Assembly (NCBI RefSeq): GCF_001887355.1
Contig: NZ_MPIN01000005.1
Location: 302,407-366,406, forward strand
From: Cystobacter ferrugineus
GTDB taxonomy: Bacteria; Myxococcota; Myxococcia; Myxococcales; Myxococcaceae
Reading direction: 5' to 3'
DNA length: 64,000 nt
The notes beneath the pieces are model-generated. The model was not told where the DNA came from, did no database searches, and was given only the letters and a program-made list of their open reading frames with translations. This document shows positions 52,574 through 63,739 of this stretch, one piece after another; position 1 is the first letter of the stretch; each line of letters opens with the position of its first letter. Position numbers and translations under genes: made by a program.

Positions 52574-53920
52574 CTAGGCCGCGACGCGAACCCGACCACG
52601 GATCCGCGGACCCCGCGGACCCGCGAACCCCTCGTAGTTGCGGCTGATGAGATGGCCTTCGATCTGCTGCACCGTGTCGAGCGCCACGCCCACGACGATC
52701 AGCAGCGCCGTGCCGCCGAAGGTGAAACGCACGTTGAGCAGGTTGGTGATGATGGACGGAATCACGCAGATGGCGGCCAGGTAGATCGCTCCACCGAAGG
52801 TGATGCGGTTGAGGACGCCCTCGATGAAGTCCGCGGTCTGACGGCCCGGACGGATGCCCGGGATGTAGCCACCCTGCTTCTTGATGTTGTCCGCCACGTC
52901 GTCCGGCCGGAAGGTCAGCGCCGTGTAGAAGAACGAGAAGAAGACGATGAACAGGACGAACAGACCGTTGTACACCCAGGCACTGCTCTCGATGCTGCGC
53001 TGAAGCCCCTGCAGGAACGGGAACCACGTGCCCAGCGTCGCCGGGAAGGACAGGATCGCACCCGCGAAGATGGGCGGGATGACGCCCGCGGTGTTGACCT
53101 TCATCGGGAAGTAGGTCGCCTGTCCGGCGAACATGCGCCGCCCGGCCATCCGCTTCGCGTACTGCACGGGGATGCGCCGCATTCCGCGCTCGACGTAGAC
53201 CACCACGGCCACCACCCCCACCATGAAGACCAGCAGGGCGAGGACGGCGGCCATGCTGACCACCTCCTGCTGCACCAGGTCCAACAGCGTCTTGCCACTG
53301 GGCAGCAGGCCCGCGACGATGCCCGCGAAGATGATGAGCGAGATGCCGTTGCCGATGCCCCGCTCGGTGATGCGCTCGCCCAGCCACATGATGAAGGCGG
53401 TGCCCGCCGTCAGGCTGATGACGGTCATGAAGGTGAACCAGAGGTTGTCGTTGGGCACCACCACCTGGTTGAACCCGCTCTGCCCCGCGTCGGAGCGACC
53501 CAGCGACGCCAGCCAGCGCGAGATGCCGATGCCTTGGACGATGGACAGCCCGATGGTGCCGTAGCGGGTGTACTGGTTGATCTTCTGCCGGCCGCCCGCC
53601 CCTTCCTTTTGCAGGCGCTCCAGGCTCGGCACCACCACGGCGAGCAGCTGGATGATGATGGAGGCGGACACGTACGGCATGATGCCCAGACCGAAGATGG
53701 ACATCTGGTTCAGGGCGCCGCCAGAGAACAGATTGAAGAGCGAGAACAGGCCACCCGACTGGCGCTGGGCGTCCATGAACGCGTTCATCGCCGCCCGATC
53801 CACCCCGGGCGTGTTGATGAAGATGCCGATGCGGTACACCGCGAGCAGCATCAGCGTATAGATGAGCCGACTACGCAACTCCGCGATGCGGAAGACGTTG
53901 GCGAAGGCGTTCAGAGCCAC
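52574..53920 (-). CDS. secY: Protein translocase subunit SecY
   Basis: 448 residues from GTG 53920. The channel of the Sec translocon in the inner membrane, with ten membrane helices. Recognised by LRSRLIYTLMLLAVYRIGIF, the plug region, QYTRYGTIGLSIVQGIGISR, GMRRIPVQYAKRMAGRRMF (ribosome-contacting loop), PDDVADNIKKQGGYIPGIRP and the cytosolic loop before the last helix, GVALDTVQQIEGHLISRNYE. Full length. Confidence 0.98.
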   Translation of the reverse strand: MALNAFANVFRIAELRSRLIYTLMLLAVYRIGIFINTPGVDRAAMNAFMDAQRQSGGLFSLFNLFSGGALNQMSIFGLGIMPYVSASIIIQLLAVVVPSLERLQKEGAGGRQKINQYTRYGTIGLSIVQGIGISRWLASLGRSDAGQSGFNQVVVPNDNLWFTFMTVISLTAGTAFIMWLGERITERGIGNGISLIIFAGIVAGLLPSGKTLLDLVQQEVVSMAAVLALLVFMVGVVAVVVYVERGMRRIPVQYAKRMAGRRMFAGQATYFPMKVNTAGVIPPIFAGAILSFPATLGTWFPFLQGLQRSIESSAWVYNGLFVLFIVFFSFFYTALTFRPDDVADNIKKQGGYIPGIRPGRQTADFIEGVLNRITFGGAIYLAAICVIPSIITNLLNVRFTFGGTALLIVVGVALDTVQQIEGHLISRNYEGFAGPRGPRIRGRVRVAA

Positions 53921-54045
53921 GTGGGAACCATCCCTAAAAAGGTTTCTGCGAGAACAGCAGCGCCCCAATCCGAATTCGGAAAGGGGCGCGGAATCCTACA
54001 CGGATGGGAAGGCGAGCACCACTGCGAGTGTTACTCGCCCTGCCC

Positions 54046-54564
54046 TCACTTCCGGGCCTGCTTGACACCCTTGCCGGAGTGGGCCTTGGCGGCGGACTCC
54101 GGCTTGTGCGCCACCAGCGGAAGCTCCTCCGCCGTGCCGCCCGCCTTCTCGATGGCCTCGCGGGCCGCCGCGGAGAGCTTGTGCACCCGAAGGGTCAGCT
54201 TCTTCGTCAGCGAGCCGTTGCCGAGCACCTTCACGCCGTCATAACGGCCCTTGACCAGACCCTGCTTCTTCAGCGCGTCCACGTCCACCGTGGCGCCCGC
54301 GTCGAAGCCCTCGAGGTCCGACAGGTTCACCACCGCGTAGATGGTGCGGTTGGGCGAATTGAAGCCGAACTTCGGCAGCCGGCGCTGCAGCGGGCTCTGA
54401 CCACCTTCGAAACCCTCGAACCGCATGTTACCGGTACGAGCCTTCTGGCCCTTGCCACCGCGACCGGCCGTCTTGCCCAGGCCGCTACCCTGGCCACGGC
54501 CCACGCGCTTCTTGCGGTGCCAGGAGCCCTCGGGCCGCTTCAGATTGTTGAGCGTCGTCGACAT
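54046..54564 (-). CDS. rplO: 50S ribosomal protein L15
   Basis: 172 residues (usual 145-160). N terminus [20 protein letters not shown], then [20 protein letters not shown] and [20 protein letters not shown], ends with a Lys-rich tail ([12 protein letters not shown]). L15 binds 23S rRNA early in assembly. Gap of 125 bases to secY. Confidence 0.97.
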   Translation of the reverse strand: MSTTLNNLKRPEGSWHRKKRVGRGQGSGLGKTAGRGGKGQKARTGNMRFEGFEGGQSPLQRRLPKFGFNSPNRTIYAVVNLSDLEGFDAGATVDVDALKKQGLVKGRYDGVKVLGNGSLTKKLTLRVHKLSAAAREAIEKAGGTAEELPLVAHKPESAAKAHSGKGVKQARK

Positions 54565-54581
54565 TGTCTGAGTCCTCTTCC

Positions 54582-54845
54582 CTAGGCCTTCGAGGCCTGG
54601 CGGGCGCGCGCGGCGTCCCGGGCCCGGATCTTCCGAGGCTTGCGGCGGGTGGCCTTGGGAGCATCACCCTGCACCGTCTCGGCCGTCACCAGGTGACGGA
54701 CCTTGTTCACCATGCCGCGGATGGCCGGCGTGTCCTTCAGGAGCCGCTCGGAGCCGAACTTCTTCAGTCCGAGGCTCGCGATGGTCGCGAGCTGATCCAC
54801 GGACGAACCCGCGGCGCTCTTCGTCAACTTGACCTTGATCGCCAT
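54582..54845 (-). CDS. rpmD: 50S ribosomal protein L30
   Basis: 87 residues. The core of about 60 residues is normal ([53 protein letters not shown]). A basic tail ([20 protein letters not shown]) adds about 27 residues not found in most L30. It starts two bases after the rpsE stop codon and lies 17 bases before rplO. Confidence 0.95.
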   Translation of the reverse strand: MAIKVKLTKSAAGSSVDQLATIASLGLKKFGSERLLKDTPAIRGMVNKVRHLVTAETVQGDAPKATRRKPRKIRARDAARARQASKA

Positions 54846-54847
54846 GA

Positions 54848-55366
54848 TTAGCCCCTCGCCTCTTCGGACTTCGTGGGACCCACGTCCTTGCCACGCAGAC
54901 GGGACACCTGCTCCGGAGAGCGCAGCCCCTTCAGGCCGGCCACGGTCGCCTTCAGCACGTTGTGCGGATTGCGCGAGCCCTGGCTCTTGGTGAGGATGTT
55001 ACGGATGCCCGCCGCCTCGAGGACCGCGCGCACCGCACCACCAGCGATGACGCCCGTACCCTCACCGGCCGGCTTCAGGAGCACCCAGCCCGCGCCGAAG
55101 TGCCCGAGCACCTCGTGAGGAATGGTGTGACCCTGCAGCGGAACGCGGAACAGGTTCTTCTTCGCGTTCTCGCCACCCTTGCGGATGGCCTCGGGAACCT
55201 CGTTGGCCTTGCCCAGCCCCACGCCAACGTGACCGGCACCATCGCCCACCACCACGAGGGCGGCGAACGAGAACCGCCGGCCGCCCTTCACCACCTTGGC
55301 GACGCGGTTGATGTTCACCACGCGGTCGGTGAGGTCAAGATCGTTCGGATTGATCGGAGTTGCCAC
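54848..55366 (-). CDS. rpsE: 30S ribosomal protein S5
   Basis: 172 residues. Double-stranded-RNA-binding fold at the front ([60 protein letters not shown]) and a second domain ([40 protein letters not shown]). S5 guards decoding accuracy at the mRNA entry site. Matches in length. Confidence 0.98.
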   Translation of the reverse strand: MATPINPNDLDLTDRVVNINRVAKVVKGGRRFSFAALVVVGDGAGHVGVGLGKANEVPEAIRKGGENAKKNLFRVPLQGHTIPHEVLGHFGAGWVLLKPAGEGTGVIAGGAVRAVLEAAGIRNILTKSQGSRNPHNVLKATVAGLKGLRSPEQVSRLRGKDVGPTKSEEARG

Positions 55367-55393
55367 TTGGGAACTTCCTTCTTCGAAAGGTGT

Positions 55394-55750
55394 CTAGAAC
55401 TTGAGCCCGGCCTCGCGCGCGGCATCGGCCACGGCGGCGATCCGACCATGGTACGGGAAGCCGTTGCGATCGAACACCACCGCCTCGACATTGGCCGCCT
55501 TGCACTTCTCCGCGATCAGCGCGCCCACGCGCTTGGCGTCGGCCTTCTTGTCACCCTCATCCTTGCCCTTGAGTTCCTTGGACAGCGAAGAGGCGTACGC
55601 CAGGGTACGGCCCGTGGTGTCGTCCACCACCTGCGCGTAGATGTGCTTGAGGCTCTTGTAGACCGTGAGCCGCGGACGCTCCGTGGAACCCGAGAGCTTC
55701 TTGCGGATGCGGTTCTTCCTCTTGATGCGCGGATCGAGCTTGTTCGACAT
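55394..55750 (-). CDS. rplR: 50S ribosomal protein L18
   Basis: 118 residues: [81 protein letters not shown]18 binds 5S rRNA along with L5. Standard length. Confidence 0.98.
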   Translation of the reverse strand: MSNKLDPRIKRKNRIRKKLSGSTERPRLTVYKSLKHIYAQVVDDTTGRTLAYASSLSKELKGKDEGDKKADAKRVGALIAEKCKAANVEAVVFDRNGFPYHGRIAAVADAAREAGLKF

Positions 55751-55846
55751 GGATGATTCCTTCTCCGTCCGGCGGCGATGGGGAATTCCACCGCCGGATG
55801 ATTGCGGGGCACCACCTGGTACCCCGCGGTTGGGTGTTCACTCCGA

Positions 55847-56416
55847 CTAGGCGGTACCGGTCTTGCCTTCCTTGCGGCGGATCTTCTCGGTCGCGTACTT
55901 GATGCCCTTGCCCTTGTACGGCTCGGGCGGGCGCAGCGACCGGATGTTCACCGCGGCGGCGCCGAGGACTTCCTTGTCCGCCGAGCGCAGCGTCAGGCCC
56001 AGCGTGGGCAGACCATCCTCGGTGCGCGCGGTCTTGTCGACCTCGGCCGTCACACCCTCGGGCAAGTTGAACACCACCGGGTGCGAGTAGCCCAGCTGGA
56101 AGTTGATCGCCTTGCCCTTGACCTCGGCGCGGAAACCAACGCCGCGGATGTCCAGGCGGCGCTCGAAGCCCGTGGAGACGCCCTTGGCCGCGTTGGCCAG
56201 GAGCGTGCGCGTCAGGCCGTGCAGGCTGCGCGCCTCGCGCGAGTCGTTCTCGCGCTCCACCACCACCTCGTTGTTGGCGATCGTCACCTTCACGCCCGTG
56301 GCGGGAAGCTGCACGACCATCTTGCCCTTGGGGCCTTCGAAATTGACCTGGCGGCCCACGACCGTGGCCTTCGTCTTGTCCGCCAGCTTGACCGGAAGCT
56401 TTCCAATCCGACTCAT
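55847..56416 (-). CDS. rplF: 50S ribosomal protein L6
   Basis: 189 residues from ATG 56416 (the frame extends upstream but L6 starts MSRIGKLPVKLADKTKATVV). Repeated L6 fold: VNFEGPKGKMVVQLPATGVK and the second half with GVGFRAEVKGKAINFQLGYS; ends PEPYKGKGIKYATEKIRRKE. Located near the factor-binding site. Confidence 0.98.
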   Translation of the reverse strand: MSRIGKLPVKLADKTKATVVGRQVNFEGPKGKMVVQLPATGVKVTIANNEVVVERENDSREARSLHGLTRTLLANAAKGVSTGFERRLDIRGVGFRAEVKGKAINFQLGYSHPVVFNLPEGVTAEVDKTARTEDGLPTLGLTLRSADKEVLGAAAVNIRSLRPPEPYKGKGIKYATEKIRRKEGKTGTA

Positions 56417-56474
56417 GATTTCCTCGTGCGGTGGCGGGTCGCGGCACAAGCCACGGCCTCCTCACCGCTGCTGG

Positions 56475-56876
56475 CTAGTAGACGGTGCAGAGCAGCTCGC
56501 CGCCGACCTTCTGCTTGCGAGCCTCGGAGTCCACCAGCACGCCCCTGGAGGTGGACAGGATGGAGATGCCCAATCCCCCGAGAACCTGGGGAATCTCACG
56601 CACGTTCACGTAACGGCGCAGACCGGGCTTGGAGATGCGGCGGATGCCGGTGATGGCGGGGGCGCGGTCCGGGCCGTACTTCAGCTGTACGGAGATCTCG
56701 TTCTGCGGCTTGCGCTCGTGAACGGTGTAATCCCCGATGAAGCCCTCGGCCTTGAGGACCTTGATGATCTCGACCTTGAGGTTCGAGTGGGGCATGACGA
56801 CCTTGTCGTGCCGCGCGCGGGAACCGTTGCGCAGGCGGGTCAGCATGTCGCCGATGGGATCGTTGACGACCGACAT
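56475..56876 (-). CDS. rpsH: 30S ribosomal protein S8
   Basis: 133 residues: [81 protein letters not shown]8 is a main assembly protein and often a translational repressor of the spc operon by binding near rplE. A 182-base spacer lies between rpsN and rpsH here, longer than usual. Confidence 0.98.
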   Translation of the reverse strand: MSVVNDPIGDMLTRLRNGSRARHDKVVMPHSNLKVEIIKVLKAEGFIGDYTVHERKPQNEISVQLKYGPDRAPAITGIRRISKPGLRRYVNVREIPQVLGGLGISILSTSRGVLVDSEARKQKVGGELLCTVY

Positions 56877-57058
56877 GAATGGCTACCTTCCATGCGGAGC
56901 GGCCTGGCCGACTCCGCGTTCGCAACCGCCGCGCCTGCTGGGCCCATCCCAGGGGTTCGCCACGGTTGCCCTGCTCTACTGCGGGCGGCCCACCCTCTTC
57001 AAAGCGGGCCTGGGTGCCCCGACGCCTCCTCGGCGCCCGGACACCCGCGTCCTCCAAA

Positions 57059-57244
57059 CTACCAGGACGACTTGGTGACGCCGGTGACCTCACCGCGCAG
57101 CGCGCGGTGACGGAAGCAGATACGGCACATGTTGAACTTGCGCAGGAACGCGCGGGGGCGGCCGCACAGCGGGCAGCGGTTGTACGCGCGGACAGAGAAC
57201 TTCGGCTTGCGCTTCGCCTGGGCGATCTTCGAGAGCTTGGCCAT
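57059..57244 (-). CDS. rpsN: 30S ribosomal protein S14, zinc-binding type
   Basis: 61 residues: [60 protein letters not shown]. The CPLC ... CRIC pair binds zinc, so this is the short C+ form (type Z). 14 bases after rplE. Confidence 0.97.
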   Translation of the reverse strand: MAKLSKIAQAKRKPKFSVRAYNRCPLCGRPRAFLRKFNMCRICFRHRALRGEVTGVTKSSW

Positions 57245-57258
57245 GGTGCGTATCCTCG

Positions 57259-57909
<651 letters not shown>

Positions 57910-58088
57910 CGTCTTGTCCCCTGCTTCGGAGCGCGGCCGTGGACCCAGCGCGCCGATCAGTACCGCTATGGAAAACTACGAACACCGGAGCCCTACGGGT
58001 CCTTCGGAGCCCCGGTTCAACCCGCTCGTCTGCTCTCCCCTCACCCGGGCAGGGCAAAGGGCGCGCATACATGCCTGAACCCACGACC

Positions 58089-58424
58089 CTAGTCAATCAG
58101 GCCGTTGCAATCCTTGCGCTTGCAGAACCGCTTCTTCTTGTCCCCATCCAGGCGGATGCCGACACGGGTCGGCTTGCCGCACTTGGCGCAGACCAGCTGC
58201 ACGTCCGAGATGTGGATCGTGCCCGGCTTCTCGACGATGCCGCCCTCGGGCTGCTGGGGGGTCTTCTTCAGGTGCCGCTTGACCAGGCGCAGACCCTCCA
58301 CGGTCACGCGCTGGGCCTCCCGGTCGATCTTCAGGATCTTCCCGCGCTTGGTCGCCTCGGTCTTCTCCGAGCGCTCGGCGCCGGCGATGACCTGCACGGT
58401 GTCTCCAACCTTGAGCTTCTCCAT
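58089..58424 (-). CDS. rplX: 50S ribosomal protein L24
   Basis: 111 residues. KOW domain at the front (MEKLKVGDTVQVIAGAERSE, RGKILKIDREAQRVTVEGLR). The C-terminal part carries four Cys (LVCAKCGKPTRVGIRLD ... RFCKRKDCNGLID), the zinc-binding C+ form of L24. An assembly initiator of the large subunit. Confidence 0.96.
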   Translation of the reverse strand: MEKLKVGDTVQVIAGAERSEKTEATKRGKILKIDREAQRVTVEGLRLVKRHLKKTPQQPEGGIVEKPGTIHISDVQLVCAKCGKPTRVGIRLDGDKKKRFCKRKDCNGLID

Positions 58425-58461
58425 GGTTCCTCTCCCTCCTCGCGGACCGCCTGACGCCCTA

Positions 58462-58830
58462 CTAGAGGACCTCGGGAGCGAGCGAGATGATCTTCATGAA
58501 CTTACGGGCGCGGAGCTCACGGGCCACCGGCCCGAAGATGCGCGTCCCGATGGGCTCCATGTCCTTGTTGATGAGGACGGCGGAGTTGCCATCGAACTTG
58601 ATGTAGCTGCCATCCGGACGGCCCACCTCGCGCGCGGTGCGCACGATGACCGCCTTGGCCACGTCACCCTTCTTCACCTTCGAGTTCGGCAGCGCCTCGC
58701 GGATCGACACGACGATCACATCGCCGATGGACGCGTACTTGCGCTTGGAACCACCCAGCACCTTGATGCAGAACACCTTCTTGGCGCCCGAGTTGTCGGC
58801 CACGTCGAGCACGCTCGTCATCTGAATCAT
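58462..58830 (-). CDS. rplN: 50S ribosomal protein L14
   Basis: 122 residues: [80 protein letters not shown]. Contacts the small subunit at bridges B5 and B8. Standard length. Confidence 0.98.
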   Translation of the reverse strand: MIQMTSVLDVADNSGAKKVFCIKVLGGSKRKYASIGDVIVVSIREALPNSKVKKGDVAKAVIVRTAREVGRPDGSYIKFDGNSAVLINKDMEPIGTRIFGPVARELRARKFMKIISLAPEVL

Positions 58831-58932
58831 CTGGAATTTCCTCTCTCAGCTTGCTGCAGGCCCCGTCCGGTCCGGAGGGGCTCCGCGCGGCTCGAGCCAC
58901 GGTCCCCGCGCGAGTGCGCGGGCTCGGACGGC

Positions 58933-59247
58933 TCAGACGTTCTTGGTCTTCTCCAACACCTCGACCACGCGCCAGCGCTTGTCCTTCGAGCCGGGACGGG
59001 TCTCGGCGATACGCACGCGATCACCCTCGTTGATGGTGATCTTCGCCGGATAGTCGTGGTCCTCGACGTGCGCCTTGTACTTCTCGCGCAGGCTCATGAT
59101 CTTCCCGTACTTGGGGTGAGCGGCGCGGCGCGAGACGGTGACCACCACCGTCTTCTGCATCTTGTTGGAGGTCACGATGCCCACGCGGGTCTTGGGACGG
59201 CCGCGGGAGGGGGTCGTGGCGGGAGTGGTTTGAGTCGCTTCAGCCAT
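58933..59247 (-). CDS. rpsQ: 30S ribosomal protein S17
   Basis: 104 residues, with a short Thr/Pro-rich N-terminal tail ([20 protein letters not shown]) before the S17 OB-fold ([60 protein letters not shown]). 11 bases after rpmC. Confidence 0.97.
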   Translation of the reverse strand: MAEATQTTPATTPSRGRPKTRVGIVTSNKMQKTVVVTVSRRAAHPKYGKIMSLREKYKAHVEDHDYPAKITINEGDRVRIAETRPGSKDKRWRVVEVLEKTKNV

Positions 59248-59258
59248 GAGAAAAGCTC

Positions 59259-59465
59259 CTAAGCCTTCTTCTCCGCCCGGGCCTTCTCTCCCAGGACGGT
59301 CAGGATGCGCGCCAGATCGCGCTTGTGCTGGGTGCGCTCGGACGGGTTGTCCAGCGAGCCGGTGGCCCGCTTGAGCTGATCCTGGAACAGCGTGTCGCGC
59401 AGTTCAGCCGCGCGCTGCTTCAGGTCGTCCGCCGAGAGCTCCTTGAGTTCTTTCGCAGTCGCCAT
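59259..59465 (-). CDS. rpmC: 50S ribosomal protein L29
   Basis: 68 residues from ATG 59465, which has GAGGAG seven bases upstream; an in-frame TTG lies two codons before. Helical hairpin: [60 protein letters not shown]29 lies at the exit of the nascent-chain tunnel where trigger factor and SRP dock. Confidence 0.97.
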   Translation of the reverse strand: MATAKELKELSADDLKQRAAELRDTLFQDQLKRATGSLDNPSERTQHKRDLARILTVLGEKARAEKKA

Positions 59466-59528
59466 TTCCAATCTCCTCAGAGCCAGTGGGCGGCCCTCAT
59501 ACCACCAGGGGGGCCGCCCGCGGCGGAA

Positions 59529-59948
59529 CTAGAGCGCCAGCTCGCTACGGGTGACGATCTTCGTCAACACCGGCAGCTTGGCCTGGGCCAACTTCAGGGC
59601 GCTGGTGGCCACCTCGGGCGTCATACCCTCCATCTCATAGAGGATGCGGCCAGGCTTGACCACCGCCACGTAGTACTCCACACCACCCTTACCGGTACCC
59701 ATACGGGTCTCGGCGGGCTTCTTGGTGATCGGCTTGTCCGGGAACACGCGGATCCAGATCTTGCCGCCACGCTTGATGTGGCGCGTCATCGCGATACGGG
59801 CCGCCTCGATCTGCCGGGAGGTGAGCCACCCCGGCTGGAGCGACATGAGGCCGTACTCACCGTAGGTGAGGTCGCTGCCGCGATACGCCAAACCCGGCAT
59901 GCGGCCCTTGTGCATCTTGCGGAACTTCGTACGAGCAGGCTGAAGCAT
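59529..59948 (-). CDS. rplP: 50S ribosomal protein L16
   Basis: 139 residues: [80 protein letters not shown]. It helps position A- and P-site tRNA near the peptidyl transferase centre. Standard length. Confidence 0.98.
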   Translation of the reverse strand: MLQPARTKFRKMHKGRMPGLAYRGSDLTYGEYGLMSLQPGWLTSRQIEAARIAMTRHIKRGGKIWIRVFPDKPITKKPAETRMGTGKGGVEYYVAVVKPGRILYEMEGMTPEVATSALKLAQAKLPVLTKIVTRSELAL

Positions 59949-60006
59949 CGTCGGTGTCCTTCAATCCCGAGTGGGCCGCACCTCACGGAGCGGCCCACAG
60001 GGAGGG

Positions 60007-60672
<666 letters not shown>

Positions 60673-60720
60673 CGTGCGTCTCCTTCAATCAGTTGCGTGG
60701 ATCGCCAGGCGAGCGGCCGA

Positions 60721-61065
60721 CTACTTGGCCGCCTCCGCCAGCACCACGTGAATGTGGCTGGTCTTCTTGTTGATGCGCGAGGCGCGGCCCATGGCGCGCG
60801 GCATGTAGCGGCGCTGGGTCGGACCCTGATCCACCGAAATCGTCTTCACCACGAGCTTGTCCACGTCGACCTGGCCCTTGGACAGGTCGGTCGCGTTGGC
60901 CACGGCGCTCTTGATGAGCTTGGCCACGGGGACCGCCGCGGCGCGGCTGGTGAAGCGCAGGATGTTGAGCGCCTGCCCCACCGGCTTACCCCGGACGAGA
61001 GCCGCCACGGTGGAAACCTTCCGGGGCGACATGCTCAGGAACCTCAGATGTGCCTTCGACTCCAT
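60721..61065 (-). CDS. rplV: 50S ribosomal protein L22
   Basis: 114 residues: RFLSMSPRKVSTVAALVRGK, PVGQALNILRFTSRAAAVPV, TISVDQGPTQRRYMPRAMGR, ASRINKKTSHIHVVLAEAAK. Its long loop lines the exit tunnel, where macrolides bind. Standard length. Confidence 0.98.
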   Translation of the reverse strand: MESKAHLRFLSMSPRKVSTVAALVRGKPVGQALNILRFTSRAAAVPVAKLIKSAVANATDLSKGQVDVDKLVVKTISVDQGPTQRRYMPRAMGRASRINKKTSHIHVVLAEAAK

Positions 61066-61105
61066 GTCATCTCCTCTGGCGGACGCCGCCTGTCAGCGGG
61101 GCCGG

Positions 61106-61387
61106 CTACTTGCCCTTGGCGACCTTCTTCTCCGCCGAGTGACCGCCGAACGTACGCGTCGGGGCGAACTCGCCGAGCTTGTGGCCCACCATGTTCTCGG
61201 TCACGAAGACGGGGATGAACTTGCGGCCGTTGTGCACCGCGAAGGTATGACCCACGAACTCCGGAAGGATGGTCGAACGGCGGGACCACGTCTTCACGAC
61301 ACTCTTCTTGTTCGTCTTGATCATGTCCTCGACCTTCTTGACGAGGTAACCATCGACGAACGGACCCTTCTTAATCGAACGCGCCAT
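61106..61387 (-). CDS. rpsS: 30S ribosomal protein S19
   Basis: 93 residues: [80 protein letters not shown]. Head of the small subunit near the A-site finger. 15 bases after rplB. Confidence 0.98.
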   Translation of the reverse strand: MARSIKKGPFVDGYLVKKVEDMIKTNKKSVVKTWSRRSTILPEFVGHTFAVHNGRKFIPVFVTENMVGHKLGEFAPTRTFGGHSAEKKVAKGK

Positions 61388-61402
61388 TGTGTAAACCCTC
61401 GA

Positions 61403-62248
61403 CTACTGGCTGCGCGCGCCCGGACGGCGGACGCTCACGATGAACTTGTCAGTACGCTTGTTCTTGCGCGTGCTCAGGCCCTTGGTCTTCTGGCCCCACG
61501 GCGACACCGGATGCGGGTTACCCTGGCCCGACTTACCCTCACCACCACCGTGCGGGTGGTCAACGGGGTTCATCGCCAGACCGCGGACGGTGGGACGGAT
61601 GCCCAGCCAGCGGCTACGACCCGCCTTGCCGATACGGATGATCTCGTGCTCCAGGTTGCCCACCTGGCCCACGGTGGCGCGGCACTCGATCTGCACCATG
61701 CGCACGGCGCCGGAGGGCAGACGCACCTGGGCGTAGCGGCCTTCCTTCGCCATGAGCTGGCCGGAGGAGCCAGCCGAGCGGATGATCTGCGCGCCACGGC
61801 CCGGCTTGAGCTCCACGTTGTGGATGACCGTACCGACCGGGATGTTGATGAGCGGCAGGCTGTTGCCCGGACGGATGTCCGCGTTCTCGCCCGCCATCAC
61901 CGTGTCCCCGACCTTCAGGTCCACCGGGGCGATGATGTAGCGCTTCTCACCGTCCGCGTAGTGCAGCAGGGCGATGTTGGCCGAGCGGTTCGGGTCGTAC
62001 TCCACCGCGGCGACCTTGGCCGGCACGCCGTCCTTGTCGCGACGCTTGAAGTCGATGATGCGGTAGCGGCGCTTGTGACCACCACCCTGGTGACGACGGG
62101 TGATGTGGCCGTGAACGTTACGGCCGCCCGACTTCTTCAGAGACTCGGTGAGCTTCTTCTCCGGCGCGTCCTTGGTGATGTCCGCGAAGTCGGACACCGT
62201 CATCAGACGACGGGCGGCGGAGGTCGGCTTGTACTTCTTGATTCCCAT
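61403..62248 (-). CDS. rplB: 50S ribosomal protein L2
   Basis: 281 residues: [60 protein letters not shown], and [20 protein letters not shown], whose His lies near the peptidyl transferase centre. L2 is needed for subunit joining and tRNA binding. Standard length. Confidence 0.98.
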   Translation of the reverse strand: MGIKKYKPTSAARRLMTVSDFADITKDAPEKKLTESLKKSGGRNVHGHITRRHQGGGHKRRYRIIDFKRRDKDGVPAKVAAVEYDPNRSANIALLHYADGEKRYIIAPVDLKVGDTVMAGENADIRPGNSLPLINIPVGTVIHNVELKPGRGAQIIRSAGSSGQLMAKEGRYAQVRLPSGAVRMVQIECRATVGQVGNLEHEIIRIGKAGRSRWLGIRPTVRGLAMNPVDHPHGGGEGKSGQGNPHPVSPWGQKTKGLSTRKNKRTDKFIVSVRRPGARSQ

Positions 62249-62280
62249 GGTTGGTCCTCAACGTCGGTCAGCGCTGTGCG

Positions 62281-62574
62281 CTAGACCGCGCCTCCCTCGA
62301 AGAGTTCGATCTTGTCCCCCTCCTTGAGGGTGACGACCGCCTTCTTGAAGTTCGGCCGCTTGCCGATCGAGCGCCCCACGCGCTTGGTCTTGCCGCGGAC
62401 GATGTTGGTCCGGACACCCTCGACGCTCACCTTGAAGAGCTTCTCGACGGCGTTGGCCACATCGTACTTGGTGGCCTTCTTGTCGACGATGAACGAGTAC
62501 TGCCGGAACTTCTCACGGGCCTGGTCCAGCTTCTCCGTGATGAGCGGACCCTTGATGACGTCGGTAGCGTTCAC
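62281..62574 (-). CDS. rplW: 50S ribosomal protein L23
   Basis: 97 residues from GTG 62574, which overlaps the rplD stop by four bases (GTGA). [80 protein letters not shown]. Tunnel-exit protein that binds trigger factor. Confidence 0.97.
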   Translation of the reverse strand: MNATDVIKGPLITEKLDQAREKFRQYSFIVDKKATKYDVANAVEKLFKVSVEGVRTNIVRGKTKRVGRSIGKRPNFKKAVVTLKEGDKIELFEGGAV

Positions 62575-63194
62575 GAGAGCGCCCCCTCGATGGCCTTGAT
62601 GGCCGCGGAAGTCACCACCAGGTGCTTGTGGCGCAGGACGGACTCGAGGTTCAGCCCCTCGGGCGGGAGCACGTCGAACTTCGCCAGGTTGCGCACACTG
62701 CGGTGCAGGTTGATGTTGTCCTTGGCGTCGATGACCAGCGCGCCGGCCAGCTTCAGCCGCCTGGTCAGCACATCGAACGCCTGCTTGCTCTTCGCCGCGT
62801 CCAGCTTGAAGCCATCCAGGATGATGAGCGTCTTCTCCTGGGCGCGCAGCGACAGGGCCGCCCGGAGCGCACCGCGCCGCACCTTCTTGGGCGGACGGTA
62901 GAAGTAATCCCGAGGCTTGGGTCCCATCGCCTTACCGCCGCCCACCCAGTGGGAAGCGCGGATGGAGCCCTGGCGGGCGCGGCCGGTACCCTTCTGCTTC
63001 CAGGGCTTCTTGCCGCCACCGCTCACCAGCGAGGTGTTCTTCACCGCCACCGTACCGCGGCGACGATTCACCTGCTGCATCTTCGCCACCTCATAGAAGA
63101 GGTGCGCGTTCGGCTTGGCGCCGAAAATCTCGTCGGAGAGCTCGAGCTCCGACACCTTCTTCAAGTCCAGATCGACTACGTCGAACTTCGCCAT
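62571..63194 (-). CDS. rplD: 50S ribosomal protein L4
   Basis: 207 residues from ATG 63194 (AGAGGAAAT before it; the upstream frame is not conserved). [40 protein letters not shown] (the extended tunnel loop), [21 protein letters not shown]4 lines the exit tunnel; in some bacteria it represses the S10 operon. It directly follows rpsJ here, where rplC (L3) is normally found. Confidence 0.97.
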   Translation of the reverse strand: MAKFDVVDLDLKKVSELELSDEIFGAKPNAHLFYEVAKMQQVNRRRGTVAVKNTSLVSGGGKKPWKQKGTGRARQGSIRASHWVGGGKAMGPKPRDYFYRPPKKVRRGALRAALSLRAQEKTLIILDGFKLDAAKSKQAFDVLTRRLKLAGALVIDAKDNINLHRSVRNLAKFDVLPPEGLNLESVLRHKHLVVTSAAIKAIEGALS

Positions 63195-63246
63195 GGCTAT
63201 TTCCTCTGGGGAATGGAGTGGAACCGGTCGGGCCCTACCCCGTCCC

Positions 63247-63555
63247 TCAGGATTTGATCTCCACGTCAACGCCGGCCGACAGATCCAGCTTCATCAGCGC
63301 GTCCAGCGTCTGCTGGGTCGGCTCGAGGATATCGAGCAGGCGCTTGTGCGTGCGGATCTCGAACTGCTCGCGGCTCTTCTTGTCCACGTGCGGCGACCGC
63401 AGCACCGTGAACTTGTTGATGCGCGTGGGCAGGGGGATCGGACCGGCAACCTTGGCGCCCGTGCGCCGCGCCGTCTCGACGATCTCCCCAGCGCTCTGAT
63501 CCAGGAGCTTGGAGTCGTAGGCCTTCAGCCGGATGCGGATCTTCTGTGTCGCCAT
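63247..63555 (-). CDS. rpsJ: 30S ribosomal protein S10 (NusE)
   Basis: 102 residues, full length, from ATG 63555. [80 protein letters not shown]. As NusE it also forms part of the antitermination complex with NusB and NusG. An in-frame TTG two codons upstream (63561) is less likely as a start because the ATG has the better spacing from AGAGG. 184 bases lie between the tuf stop and this start. Confidence 0.98.
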   Translation of the reverse strand: MATQKIRIRLKAYDSKLLDQSAGEIVETARRTGAKVAGPIPLPTRINKFTVLRSPHVDKKSREQFEIRTHKRLLDILEPTQQTLDALMKLDLSAGVDVEIKS

Positions 63556-63687
63556 TCGCAAAAACCTCTTTGTACGGCCTCTGATGGAGGCGCTACGCCC
63601 AACGTCCCCTGGATGTCACAGAGCCGTCTCTTCGAAGGGGCGCGGCATGTATCACCTCGCCCCGGTGTATGCAACCTAATTCACACT

Positions 63688-63721
63688 GCCCCGGCTTTTC
63701 GCTGTTTTGCCAAGCCGGGGC
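63688..63721. terminator. Hairpin after tuf
   Basis: A perfect 10-bp stem (GCCCCGGCTT 63688-63697, AAGCCGGGGC 63712-63721) with a 14-base loop lies 18 bases past the tuf stop, before rpsJ. No T-run follows on the minus strand. It may partly end tuf transcripts so that tuf outweighs the ribosomal genes. Confidence 0.5.
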
Positions 63722-63739
63722 AAGCGGAAACTTCTCTTA

